Shown here in pieces: positions 33,020 to 41,189 of a DNA stretch of 64,000 nt. The translations under genes and the position numbers were made by a program. Origin of the DNA: Sphingobium sp. TCM1 (GTDB taxonomy: Bacteria; Pseudomonadota; Alphaproteobacteria; Sphingomonadales; Sphingomonadaceae). Under the pieces are notes generated by a model. The model was not told the DNA's origin and did not search any database. It saw nothing but the letters and a program-made list of their open reading frames with translations. Numbering within the stretch: position 1 is the first letter of the stretch; each line of letters starts with the position of its first letter. The stretch is taken from the NCBI RefSeq assembly GCF_001650725.1, contig NZ_LXVX01000005.1:274825-338824 (forward strand). The letters run 5' to 3'.

Positions 33020-34234
33020 ATGATCCGTTCCAAGCTGCTCTTGCTTGCCACCACTGCCGGTGCCTTGGCGCTGGCCTCCTGTTCGGGCGGCGGCGGCAAT
33101 GCCGGCGCCCCCGCTGGCGACAGCGTATCGGTGGGCGTGCTCCAGTCGCTGACGGGCACGATGGCGATCAGCGAGATCACGGTGAAAAATGCCGAGATGC
33201 TGGCGATCGAGGAGATCAATGCGGCCGGCGGCGTAATGGGCAAGAAGATCAACGCCCTGGTCGAGGATGGCGCGTCCGATCCCTCCACCTTCGCGCAGAA
33301 GGCGTCGAAGCTGATCGAGAGCGACGGCGTTTCCACCGTGTTCGGCGGCTGGACCTCCGCCAGCCGCAAGGCGATGCTGCCGGTGTTCGAGCGGACCAAG
33401 AACCTGCTCTGGTATCCGGTGCAGTTCGAGGGCAATGAATGTTCGCCCAACATCATGTATTCGGGGGCGCAGCCCAACCAGCAGGCGCTGCCGGCACTAG
33501 AATGGGCAGTGGCGCAGGGTCACAAGAGCTTCTTCCTGGTCGGGTCCGACTATGTCTATCCCCGCACCGCCAACCTGATCCTGAAAAAGCATATCGAGAA
33601 GGGCGGGATGAAGGTGCTGGGCGAAGCCTATGTGCCGCTGGGCGGCACCGACTTTTCCGGGGTCATTGCGAAAATCGCACAGGCCAAGCCGGCGATCATC
33701 ATCAACACGCTGAACGGCGACAGCAACGTCGCCTTCTTCAAGCAGTTGCAGGCGGCCGGCATCAGCACCAAGACCATGCCGGTCATGTCCTTCTCCATCG
33801 GCGAGCAGGAAGCCAAGGCGATGGGCGCGGCGCTGGTCGAGGGCAGCTATGCCGCCTGGAATTATTTCCAGAGCCTGCCCGGGGATGCGAACGCCAGGTT
33901 CATCGCCGCCTATCAGGCGAAATTCGGCAAGGATGCCGCGATCACCGACCCAATGGTCCATGGCTATCTCGACGTCTATGCCTGGAAGGCGGCGGTGGAG
34001 AAGGCCAAGAGCTTCGATCCCGATGCCGTGCGAAAGGCCGCGGCCACGCTCGGCGGCTTCGACACGCCGATGGGCACGGTCAGCTTCGCCGCCAACCAGA
34101 GCCTGGTGCAGAAGGCCTATATCGGCAAGCTGAAGGGCGACGGCCAGTTCGAGATCATCGCCGACAGCGGCAAGGACATCGCGCCCGAACCCTATGACGC
34201 GCTCGCCTTCCCCGGCAAGAGCTGCAAGCTGTAA
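33020..34234 (+). CDS. urtA: ABC importer substrate-binding lipoprotein (urea/amide type, UrtA-like)
   Basis: 404 residues. A lipoprotein signal with lipobox LASC (Cys at residue ~21) anchors it to the outer face of the inner membrane. The mature protein matches the UrtA/FmdD branch of type I periplasmic binding proteins (SVGVLQSLTGTMAISEITVKNAEMLAIEEINAAGG, FGGWTSASRKAMLPVFE, NNLLWYPVQFEG-like, YVYPRTAN). These bind urea or short amides. The start ATG at 33020 follows CAGGGGAGAC. It is the first gene of a complete five-gene importer. Confidence 0.85.
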   Translation: MIRSKLLLLATTAGALALASCSGGGGNAGAPAGDSVSVGVLQSLTGTMAISEITVKNAEMLAIEEINAAGGVMGKKINALVEDGASDPSTFAQKASKLIESDGVSTVFGGWTSASRKAMLPVFERTKNLLWYPVQFEGNECSPNIMYSGAQPNQQALPALEWAVAQGHKSFFLVGSDYVYPRTANLILKKHIEKGGMKVLGEAYVPLGGTDFSGVIAKIAQAKPAIIINTLNGDSNVAFFKQLQAAGISTKTMPVMSFSIGEQEAKAMGAALVEGSYAAWNYFQSLPGDANARFIAAYQAKFGKDAAITDPMVHGYLDVYAWKAAVEKAKSFDPDAVRKAAATLGGFDTPMGTVSFAANQSLVQKAYIGKLKGDGQFEIIADSGKDIAPEPYDALAFPGKSCKL

Positions 34235-34238
34235 CGAT

Positions 34239-34346
34239 GCCCCGAACCCCTGTTCGGACTGAGCCTGCCGAACCCCTTTATCGGATGGAGCGAGATGCCT
34301 TCGCTTCGCTCTGGCAGGCCCTTCGACTTCGCTCAGGGCGAACGGA
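34239..34346. repeat. Interspersed palindromic repeats in the urtA-urtB gap
   Basis: Contains CCGAAC-CCCT-GTTCGG (34242-34257) and CTTCGACTTCGCTCAGGGC followed by GAACGG, both of the short TTCG...CGAA palindrome type seen in sphingomonads. Another palindromic pair is GAGCGAGATGCC with GGCA-type complements. Such repeats often stabilise the upstream mRNA, which would favour high expression of the binding protein over the permeases. Confidence 0.55.
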
Positions 34347-34356
34347 AACATAGATC

Positions 34357-35244
34357 ATGGACGCCCTTTTCCTCAACCAGCTGTTCAACGGCGCTTCGCT
34401 GGCCTCGCTCTATCTGCTGGCGGCGCTGGGGTTGGCGCTGTCCTTCGGCCTGATGCGCGTCATCAACATGGCGCATGGCGAGATGCTGATGCTGGGCGGT
34501 TATCTCGCCTGGATGACCTTGCTCGTCGTGCCCGGCGCGGCGGGCATCCTCCTCGCCATTCCGGTCGCCTTCGTCGGCGCGGCGGCGATGGGTGGCCTCA
34601 TACAGTCGACCCTGATCCGCCGTCTGTCCGCGCGCCCGCTCGATACCTTGCTCGCGACATGGGGCGTCAGCCTGATCCTGCAACAGGGCGCGCGCGACCT
34701 GTTCGGCGCGATCGGCGTGGAGGTGCGCGCGCCCGAATGGCTGACGGGCAGCTTTACCCTGGCGGGAGTCACGCTTCCGTCAGCGCGACTTTTCATAATC
34801 CTCATCGCCGCGCTGGTGCTGGGCGGCCTTGCGCTGCTGCTGCTCAAGACCCGGATCGGCCTGCTGGTCAGGGCCGTCAATCAGGACCGGATGATGGCGT
34901 CCGCCTGCGGCATCGACGTCAGGCGCGTCGACTTCACCATCTTCTGCCTTGGCTCGGGCGTCGCGGGGCTTGCCGGCGTCATGCTGGCCCTGCTCGGCCC
35001 GGTCACGCCCAATGTCGGGCAAAGCTACATCATCCCGGCCTTCCTGGTCGTGGTGATGGGCGGCCTCGGCAGCATCGTGGGCACGACGGCGTCCGCGATC
35101 ATCCTCGGCCTGTTCGCCGCGCTCGCGCAGATTTTCGTCGATGTCAGCGTCGCACAGATGCTGCTGCTCGTCTTCGTCATCCTCTTCATCCAGGTCCGCC
35201 CGCAAGGCGTGATCGCCGTAAAGACCCGCCAGCTCGATGCCTGA
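34357..35244 (+). CDS. urtB: ABC importer permease (UrtB-like)
   Basis: 295 residues with about eight membrane helices and the branched-chain amino acid/urea permease motifs (FNGASLASLYLLAALGLALSFGLMRVINMAHGEMLMLGGYLAW, GLLVRAVNQDRMMASACGIDV). VVVMGGLGSIVGTTASAIILG is the family C-terminal motif. UrtB proteins often carry an N-terminal periplasmic extension, absent here. It overlaps urtC by 8 nt. Confidence 0.88.
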   Translation: MDALFLNQLFNGASLASLYLLAALGLALSFGLMRVINMAHGEMLMLGGYLAWMTLLVVPGAAGILLAIPVAFVGAAAMGGLIQSTLIRRLSARPLDTLLATWGVSLILQQGARDLFGAIGVEVRAPEWLTGSFTLAGVTLPSARLFIILIAALVLGGLALLLLKTRIGLLVRAVNQDRMMASACGIDVRRVDFTIFCLGSGVAGLAGVMLALLGPVTPNVGQSYIIPAFLVVVMGGLGSIVGTTASAIILGLFAALAQIFVDVSVAQMLLLVFVILFIQVRPQGVIAVKTRQLDA

Positions 35245-36265
35245 CCTCTCCCGCCTCGATCCGATAAAGCCGTTCCTGCCCTGGGCGCTGCTGGCGCTGG
35301 GACTTGTCGCGCCTTTCGCCCTGTCAGCCTATGACCTCAACCTGCTCGCGCGCTTCATGGCGATGGGCATCCTCGCGCTCGGCCTCGTCCTCATCTGGGG
35401 GCATGGCGGCATATTAAGCCTGGGGCAGGGGGTCTTTTTCGGCCTTGGCGGCTATGCCATCGCCCTGCACATGAAGCTGGCCGATCTGCCGCAGGGCGAG
35501 ATTCCCGACTTCATGGTCTGGAGCGGCCGGGACAGCCTGCCCTTCTGGTGGGAACCGTTCGCAAGTCCCCTGTTCACCATCGCCGCGATCCTGATCGTGC
35601 CCACGCTGGCGGGCGCGCTCTTTTCCTGGGCCGTGTTCCACCGGCGGGTGGGCGGCACCTATTTCGCGCTCATCACCCAGGCGCTGGCGCTGGCCTTTTC
35701 CACCCTCATCATCAGCCGGCAGGATGTGACCGGCGGCTTCAACGGCCTCACCGACTTCTATTCGGTCTTCGGCGTGGGCCTTGCCAGCCCCGGCACCGGC
35801 TCGACCCTCTATTGGGTGACGCTGGCGATCCTCTGCGCGGCTTTCGTCGGCCTGCGCTGGCTGCTCGCCTCGCGCTTCGGCATATTGCTCCGCGCTGCGC
35901 GCGATGGCGAAAATCGCGTCCGCTTCCTTGGCTATAGCCCCACGCCCTTCAAGGTCGTCGCCTTCGCGATCGCGGCGATGCTGGCCGGGATCGGCGGCGC
36001 GCTCTTCACCCTCCATGCCGGCGTCGTCTCGCCCGCGCTGATCGGTGTCGTGCCCTCGATCGAGATGGTGGTGTGGGTGGCGATCGGCGGGCGCTACAGC
36101 CTGGCCGGCGCGATCGCCGGCGCCCTGCTGGTCAACCTTGCGCGTGACGCGGTATCGAGCGCCTTCCCGGAACTGTGGCTCTACCTGATGGGCGCGCTCT
36201 TCATCTTCGTCGTCACCCTGTTGCCGCAGGGTCTTGCGGGCCTCGCGAAGGGGAGGGCGGCATGA
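35237..36265 (+). CDS. urtC: ABC importer permease (UrtC-like)
   Basis: 342 residues with about nine to ten helices. Motifs typical of UrtC/LivM are LIWGHGGILSLGQGVFFGLGGYAIALHM, RRVGGTYFALITQALALAFSTLIISRQDVTGGFNGLTD and VWVAIGGRYSLAGAIAGALLVN. The insertion LADLPQGEIPDFMVWSG is characteristic of UrtC rather than LivM. It forms the second half of the membrane channel and overlaps both neighbours. Confidence 0.9.
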   Translation: MPDLSRLDPIKPFLPWALLALGLVAPFALSAYDLNLLARFMAMGILALGLVLIWGHGGILSLGQGVFFGLGGYAIALHMKLADLPQGEIPDFMVWSGRDSLPFWWEPFASPLFTIAAILIVPTLAGALFSWAVFHRRVGGTYFALITQALALAFSTLIISRQDVTGGFNGLTDFYSVFGVGLASPGTGSTLYWVTLAILCAAFVGLRWLLASRFGILLRAARDGENRVRFLGYSPTPFKVVAFAIAAMLAGIGGALFTLHAGVVSPALIGVVPSIEMVVWVAIGGRYSLAGAIAGALLVNLARDAVSSAFPELWLYLMGALFIFVVTLLPQGLAGLAKGRAA

Positions 36266-37020
36266 GCGGTTCGGCCGTTTCCGACCTGCTGCTCAGCGTC
36301 GATGGCGTGACCATCGACTATAGCGGCTTCAAGGCGCTCGACAATTTCAGCATGACGCTCAACCGGGGCGAGACCCGCGTGGTGATCGGCCCCAATGGCG
36401 CGGGCAAGTCGACGCTCTGCGACACGATTATCGGCCGGGTGCGCCCCAGCACCGGCCGCGTGATCTTCAGGGGCGAGGAGATTCAGCGCCTGCCCGAACA
36501 GCAGATCGTCGCGCGCGGCATCTGCCGCAAGTTCCAGGCGCCCGGCGTGCTGCCGACCTTGAGCGTGCGCGACAATCTGGCGCTGGCCGCACGGCGCGAC
36601 CGGCGCTGGTGGAAGAGCCTGGGCACCGGCATCCCGGCGGAGGAACGCCAGGCGGTGGAGGAAGCGCTCGACAGCGTCGGCCTGACCCACAGGGCCGGGG
36701 TAGAGGCAGGGACGCTCGCCCATGGCGAGAAACAATGGCTGGAGATCGCGATGGTCGTGGCGACCGGCGCGCAACTGCTGCTGCTGGACGAGCCGACCGC
36801 GGGCATGGGCCCGGCGGAAACCAGCCGCACGGCGGAACTGATCCATGGCCTCGGCGTCAGCCGGACCGTCCTCGTCATCGACCATGACATGAGCTTCGTC
36901 GAACAACTCGCCGCCCCCGTCACCGTCATGCACCAGGGCAAGTTCCTCAAGCAGGGCAGCATCGCCGAGGTCCGCGCCGACCCGGAAGTCGCCGCCGTCT
37001 ATCTGGGCCATACCGCATGA
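36262..37020 (+). CDS. urtD: ABC importer ATP-binding protein (UrtD-like)
   Basis: 252 residues from ATG at 36262. Walker A is GPNGAGKST, and Walker B is LLLLDEPTAGM. The signature is the divergent LAHGEKQWLEIAM typical of LivG/UrtD proteins instead of LSGGQ. The H-loop is IDHD. It powers uptake together with UrtE. It overlaps urtC and urtE by 4 nt each. Confidence 0.92.
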   Translation: MSGSAVSDLLLSVDGVTIDYSGFKALDNFSMTLNRGETRVVIGPNGAGKSTLCDTIIGRVRPSTGRVIFRGEEIQRLPEQQIVARGICRKFQAPGVLPTLSVRDNLALAARRDRRWWKSLGTGIPAEERQAVEEALDSVGLTHRAGVEAGTLAHGEKQWLEIAMVVATGAQLLLLDEPTAGMGPAETSRTAELIHGLGVSRTVLVIDHDMSFVEQLAAPVTVMHQGKFLKQGSIAEVRADPEVAAVYLGHTA

Positions 37021-37733
37021 GCGCGCCGCTGATCGAAATCACCGCCCTGTCGAGCGCCTATGGCCAGAGCCAGGTGCTGTGGGACGTCGACCTGACGCTG
37101 GAGCGGGGGCAGGTGATGGCACTGATCGGCCGCAACGGCGTCGGCAAGACGACCTTGCTACATGCGATCATGGGCACACGCCCGGCGGTCGGCGGCACGA
37201 TCCGCTTCGACGGGCAGGACATTGGCAGCTTCCCCGCGCACAGGCGGTCGCGCGCCGGCATCGGCTTCGTGCCGCAGGGCCGCCATGTCTTCCCGCAGCT
37301 GACCGTCATGGAAAATCTGGAGACCGGCCTGTCCGCGCTCGCCGGACGGGGCAGAGGGTCGGCGAAGGTGCCGCAGCATATCTTCGATCTTTTCCCGAAG
37401 CTCTGGGACATCCGAACCCGTGCGGCAGGCTTCCTGTCGGGCGGGGAACAGCAGCAGCTTGCCATCGGCCGGGCGCTGGCCGGGGAGCCGAGCCTGTTGC
37501 TGCTCGACGAGCCGACCGAGGGCATCCAGCCCAATGTCGTGCAGCAGATCGAGGCGGCGCTGGTCCATGTCCGCGACGAACTGGGCATGACGGTGCTGGT
37601 GGTGGAACAATATCTCGATTTCGTCTGGCGCTTCGCCGACCGCTACAGCGCGATGCAGAATGGCCGGATCATCCGCCAGGGCAGTATCGCCGACGAAAGC
37701 GCGAAGGATGTCGCGCATCTGGTGCAGATTTAG
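37017..37733 (+). CDS. urtE: ABC importer ATP-binding protein (UrtE-like)
   Basis: 238 residues. Walker A GRNGVGKTT, signature LSGGEQQQLAIGRALA, Walker B LLLLDEPTEGIQPN. GIGFVPQGRHVFPQLTVMENL and the TEGIQP motif are specific for the UrtE/LivF branch. It ends the importer operon. No urease genes follow, so any urea imported must be used elsewhere in the genome. Confidence 0.92.
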   Translation: MSAPLIEITALSSAYGQSQVLWDVDLTLERGQVMALIGRNGVGKTTLLHAIMGTRPAVGGTIRFDGQDIGSFPAHRRSRAGIGFVPQGRHVFPQLTVMENLETGLSALAGRGRGSAKVPQHIFDLFPKLWDIRTRAAGFLSGGEQQQLAIGRALAGEPSLLLLDEPTEGIQPNVVQQIEAALVHVRDELGMTVLVVEQYLDFVWRFADRYSAMQNGRIIRQGSIADESAKDVAHLVQI

Positions 37734-37776
37734 GGACGTCCATCCGCTCATTGCAGGGGACGGATGAACTGATCGC

Positions 37777-38520
37777 CTATTCTGACAGGGCGATGTCCAT
37801 GTCCGCCAGCGCAAGCCGCAGCAGTTCCGCCATGGCGTTGCGCGCCGCCGCCGTGTCGCGGGCGGCGATGGCGCGGTGGACGGCCTGGTGGTCGGGCAGG
37901 GGGTCGCGCGGCAACAGCTTCTTGCGATGCTTGAAGGTGGTGGTCCAGCTGACCGCCGCTCCCACCGAACTGGCCAGCGCCTCCAGCGCATCATTATGCG
38001 TGGCGGCCAGGATCGCGTTATGGAAACGCTGGTCGGCGGCCCGGCCTTCGGGGGTGGAGAGGCCATAGCGCTCCATTTCCGCCAGGGCCGCGTCCATGAT
38101 CGCCAGTTGTCCGTCGGTGCGACGGCGGGCGGCGAATTCGGCCGCCGCCGGCTCGATCACGCCGCGCAGTTCGAACAGGTCGCGGATGAAGTCCCTGTCC
38201 GGCTCGCCCGCGAACATCCAGGCGAGCATTTCGGGGTCCAGCACGTTCCAGCGTGCGCGCGGTAGCACACGGGTGCCGGCCTTGGGGCGGCTTTCCAGCA
38301 TCCCCTTGGCGATCAGGATACGCACTGCCTCGCGATAGGCGGTGCGGGAGACATGGAGGCGCTCGGCAGCCTCGATTTCGCCCTCGAACAGGTCGCCCGG
38401 CTTGTGCTTTCCGGTCAATATGGCGGTGCCCAGATCGCGGGCGATCGCCTGATGGATGCGGAGCGAGCTTTCGTCCGATCCGAACTTGCGTTCCGGTCCG
38501 TCCTTGCGCTCGCTCCCCAA
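37777..38520 (-). CDS. GntR family regulator (FadR/FCD subgroup) of the sugar cluster
   Basis: 247 residues from a TTG start at 38520. This start is chosen because a perfect AGGAGG lies 5 nt upstream and it avoids overlap with the dehydrogenase gene; an ATG at 38586 would overlap that gene by 50 nt. The N-terminal winged helix is IARDLGTAILTGKHKPGDLFEGEIEAAERLHVSRTAYREAVRIL. The FCD effector domain follows (ELRGVIEPAAAEFAARRR, HNAILAATHND, DHQAVHRAIAARD). It likely controls the three upstream sugar genes in response to a sugar acid. Confidence 0.88.
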   Translation of the reverse strand: MGSERKDGPERKFGSDESSLRIHQAIARDLGTAILTGKHKPGDLFEGEIEAAERLHVSRTAYREAVRILIAKGMLESRPKAGTRVLPRARWNVLDPEMLAWMFAGEPDRDFIRDLFELRGVIEPAAAEFAARRRTDGQLAIMDAALAEMERYGLSTPEGRAADQRFHNAILAATHNDALEALASSVGAAVSWTTTFKHRKKLLPRDPLPDHQAVHRAIAARDTAAARNAMAELLRLALADMDIALSE

Positions 38521-38536
38521 TCCTGCCTCCTGTAAA

Positions 38537-39460
38537 TCAATCCTCGAATGCAGCCGTAGGGCAATGCCGTCCGCAAAGGAAGGCATCCGCCACCAGCCGC
38601 AGCGGCGCCGTGTCGGCGTCGATCGCCTTGTCCGCCACCAGGCCGACGAAACGGCGATACATGGCCGGATATTCCTCGTCCGGCGCCTTCAACTGCACCT
38701 CGCCGTCGAGCCGCAGCGTGTTGCCGCCCTCGGACAGGAGCAGGCTGCCCGTGTCGGTCTCGACCGCGATGTCCCAGGTCTGCGGGCCGGTCTGGCGCCA
38801 GTCGAACACGGTGTCGATCGGCGCGCCGGACGCCGTCGCCATGGCCAGGGTCGCACCGATCGGCGCGTCCTTGTTTTCCGGCACCTCGAGGCTGGCGGAA
38901 AGGACGGTGACGGGTTCGGGCACGATCTCGGTCAGGATCGACAGGGCGTTGATGCCAGGATCGAACACGCCGAAGCCGCCCGCTTCCCATATCCAGGGCT
39001 GGCCGGGATGCCAGTGGCGGACATCCTCGCGCCACTGGATCGAAATGCGCCGGATCGTCCGTTCGGCGATCCAGCCCTTGGCCTGCGCCACGGCGGCGGC
39101 GTAGCGGCTGTGCCAGCTGGCATAGAGCGTGACCCCCTGCGCCTTGGCGAGGGCGGTCAGCGCCTCCACTTCGGAAACGGTCGCGCCCGGCGGCTTTTCC
39201 AGGAAGACATGCTTGCCTGCCAGCAACGCCTGCCGGGCCGCAGAATAACGGACCTGCGGCGGCTGACAGAGGATGACGGCATCGAGGTCCGGCTCGCCCG
39301 CCAGCATCGCGCCGAGGTCGGGGTAGTTATTCACCCCCTCGCCCTGCGCGTTGCGGCTGGCGACGGCGACCAGCTCGATGCCGTCGACCTTCAGAATCGC
39401 GGGCAGATGCTGGTCGCGCGCGATCTTGCCGAGGCCTACCAGACCTGCCCGGATCGTCAT
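38537..39460 (-). CDS. Sugar 1-dehydrogenase, Gfo/Idh/MocA family (L-arabinose/D-galactose 1-dehydrogenase-like)
   Basis: 307 residues with the NAD(P)-binding GLVGLGKIARDQHLPAIL at the N-terminus and the EKPPGATVSEV segment with the catalytic-site lysine. Strings such as WKxDVR-like IQWREDVRHWHPGQPWIW and GGFGVFDPGINALSI strongly resemble the Azospirillum L-arabinose 1-dehydrogenase and the Pseudomonas D-galactose 1-dehydrogenase. It oxidises the aldose C1 to a lactone. It overlaps the ALDH gene by 4 nt. D-galactose and L-arabinose have the same ring stereochemistry, so either may be the substrate. Confidence 0.88.
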   Translation of the reverse strand: MTIRAGLVGLGKIARDQHLPAILKVDGIELVAVASRNAQGEGVNNYPDLGAMLAGEPDLDAVILCQPPQVRYSAARQALLAGKHVFLEKPPGATVSEVEALTALAKAQGVTLYASWHSRYAAAVAQAKGWIAERTIRRISIQWREDVRHWHPGQPWIWEAGGFGVFDPGINALSILTEIVPEPVTVLSASLEVPENKDAPIGATLAMATASGAPIDTVFDWRQTGPQTWDIAVETDTGSLLLSEGGNTLRLDGEVQLKAPDEEYPAMYRRFVGLVADKAIDADTAPLRLVADAFLCGRHCPTAAFED

Positions 39461-41034
39461 GCTGCGACTTCCAGCTTGCCTTCGATGCGGCGCGTCAGGC
39501 CCCAGGGGTTGGCGTCCTGAAGCGCGGCGGGCAGCAGCGCGTCGGGCACGTCCTGATAGCAGACGGGGCGCAGGAAGCGCATCATCGCCAGCGTGCCGAC
39601 CGATGTCGAACGGCCGTCGGCCGTCGACGGGAAGGGACCGCCATGGACCATGGCATGGGTCACTTCGACGCCGGTGGGCCAGCCGTTGGTCAGGATGCGA
39701 CCCACCTTCCGCGACAGGGTAGGCAGCAGCTTCGCCGCGTCGCCTTCATCGCCTTCGCCGATCTGGAGCGTTGCGGTCAGCTGGCCTTCCAGGCCGGCGA
39801 TGGTCGCGATGATCTCTTCGATGCTGGAGCAGCGGATGAGCACGGACGACGAACCGAACACTTCTTCGGCGAGGACCGGGTTGGACGAGAAGGTCGCGCT
39901 GTCGGTCGAGAAGAAGGCGGCCTGGCCACGGTTGCAGCCTTCCGGATCGGTGCCGCGGGCGACGGTGGTGACGCCTGGCGCGCCGGCGAGGGCGGCCACG
40001 CCCTTTTCATAGGCGTCGTGGATGCCCGGCGTCAGCATGACCTGCGGCGCGGCGCCCGACAGGGCGGCAGCGGCGGCGGCAACGAACGTATCGAGATCCG
40101 GGCCGTCGAGCGCGATCACCAGGCCGGGGTTGGTGCAGAACTGGCCCGAACCCATGGTCAGCGAACCGACGAACGCGGTGCCCATCGCTTCGGCGCGCGA
40201 AGCAAGGGCGCCGGGCAGCAGAACGACCGGGTTGATCGACGACATTTCGGCATAGACCGGGATCGGTTCAGGGCGTTCGGCGGCGATCTTCATCAGCGCC
40301 GTGCCGCCACCGCGCGAGCCGGTGAAGCCGACCGCCTTGATCCGGGGATCGGCGACAAGCGAACCGCCCAGCGCGCGGTTGTTGCCCGGCAGGTAGGAGA
40401 AGACGCCTTCATGCAGGCCGCAGCTCTTGACCGCCGCCTGGATGGCGCGGGCGACCAGTTCGCCGGTGCCGGGGTGGGCGCTGTGGCCCTTGACGACGAC
40501 GGGCGAGCCGGCGGCGAAGGCAGCGGCGGTGTCACCACCCGCGACCGAGAAGGCGAGCGGGAAGTTGGACGCGCCGAACACGGCCACGGGGCCGACCGAA
40601 TGGTTGACGCGGCGCAGGTCCGCGCGCGGCAGTGGCGCGCGCTCCGGCAGCGCCTTGTCGATGGTGGCGTCCAGCCAGTCGCCCAGGCGCACATAGGAAG
40701 CGAACAGGCGCAGCTGGCCGACGGTGCGGCCACGCTCGCCTTCCAGGCGGGCGCGCGGCAGGCCGGTTTCGGCCATGGCGGTTTCGATCAGCAGGTCGCC
40801 GATCGCGACGATATTGTCGGCGACGCTTTCCATGAAGGTTGCGCGGGCTTCGGGCGACAGGGTGGAGAAGGTTTCGAACGCGGCGTCGGCCAGCGCGGCG
40901 GCTTCCTCGACTTCAGCGGGCATGGCGCTGGAGAAGGCGACATCGCCCTTCGCGCCGGTGGCCGGGTTTATGGCGTAGAAAGGCTCGCCGCCTTGGCGCT
41001 CGCTCGCGCCGATGAGGATGGCTCCGTTGAACAT
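39457..41034 (-). CDS. Alpha-ketoglutarate semialdehyde dehydrogenase (2,5-dioxovalerate dehydrogenase type)
   Basis: 525 residues of the aldehyde dehydrogenase superfamily, in the KGSADH type III style. VGPVAVFGASNFPLAFSVAGGDTAAAFAAG is the cofactor region, and the catalytic Cys lies in MGSGQFCTNPGLV. The glutamate lies in PVYAEMSSINPV. HPGTGELVARAIQ and the C-terminal THAMVHGGPFPSTAD are typical of this subgroup. It performs the last step of the non-phosphorylated pentose pathway, feeding 2-oxoglutarate to the TCA cycle. Its presence favours L-arabinose (or D-xylose) over galactose as substrate of the cluster. Confidence 0.92.
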   Translation of the reverse strand: MFNGAILIGASERQGGEPFYAINPATGAKGDVAFSSAMPAEVEEAAALADAAFETFSTLSPEARATFMESVADNIVAIGDLLIETAMAETGLPRARLEGERGRTVGQLRLFASYVRLGDWLDATIDKALPERAPLPRADLRRVNHSVGPVAVFGASNFPLAFSVAGGDTAAAFAAGSPVVVKGHSAHPGTGELVARAIQAAVKSCGLHEGVFSYLPGNNRALGGSLVADPRIKAVGFTGSRGGGTALMKIAAERPEPIPVYAEMSSINPVVLLPGALASRAEAMGTAFVGSLTMGSGQFCTNPGLVIALDGPDLDTFVAAAAAALSGAAPQVMLTPGIHDAYEKGVAALAGAPGVTTVARGTDPEGCNRGQAAFFSTDSATFSSNPVLAEEVFGSSSVLIRCSSIEEIIATIAGLEGQLTATLQIGEGDEGDAAKLLPTLSRKVGRILTNGWPTGVEVTHAMVHGGPFPSTADGRSTSVGTLAMMRFLRPVCYQDVPDALLPAALQDANPWGLTRRIEGKLEVAA

Positions 41035-41189
41035 GGTCTTCTCCTGAAGGGGTTCAGAAAGGTCTGGCTAGACGATCGCGCCGGGAAAGGACGGTTCGTT
41101 TTCCGGCACAAGCGATGCAAAAATCGCGAGGATGGGGCGGCCGTCAGATGGCGTGCCGCCCCGCCTGATTCAATGGCTCGGTGCCGATA

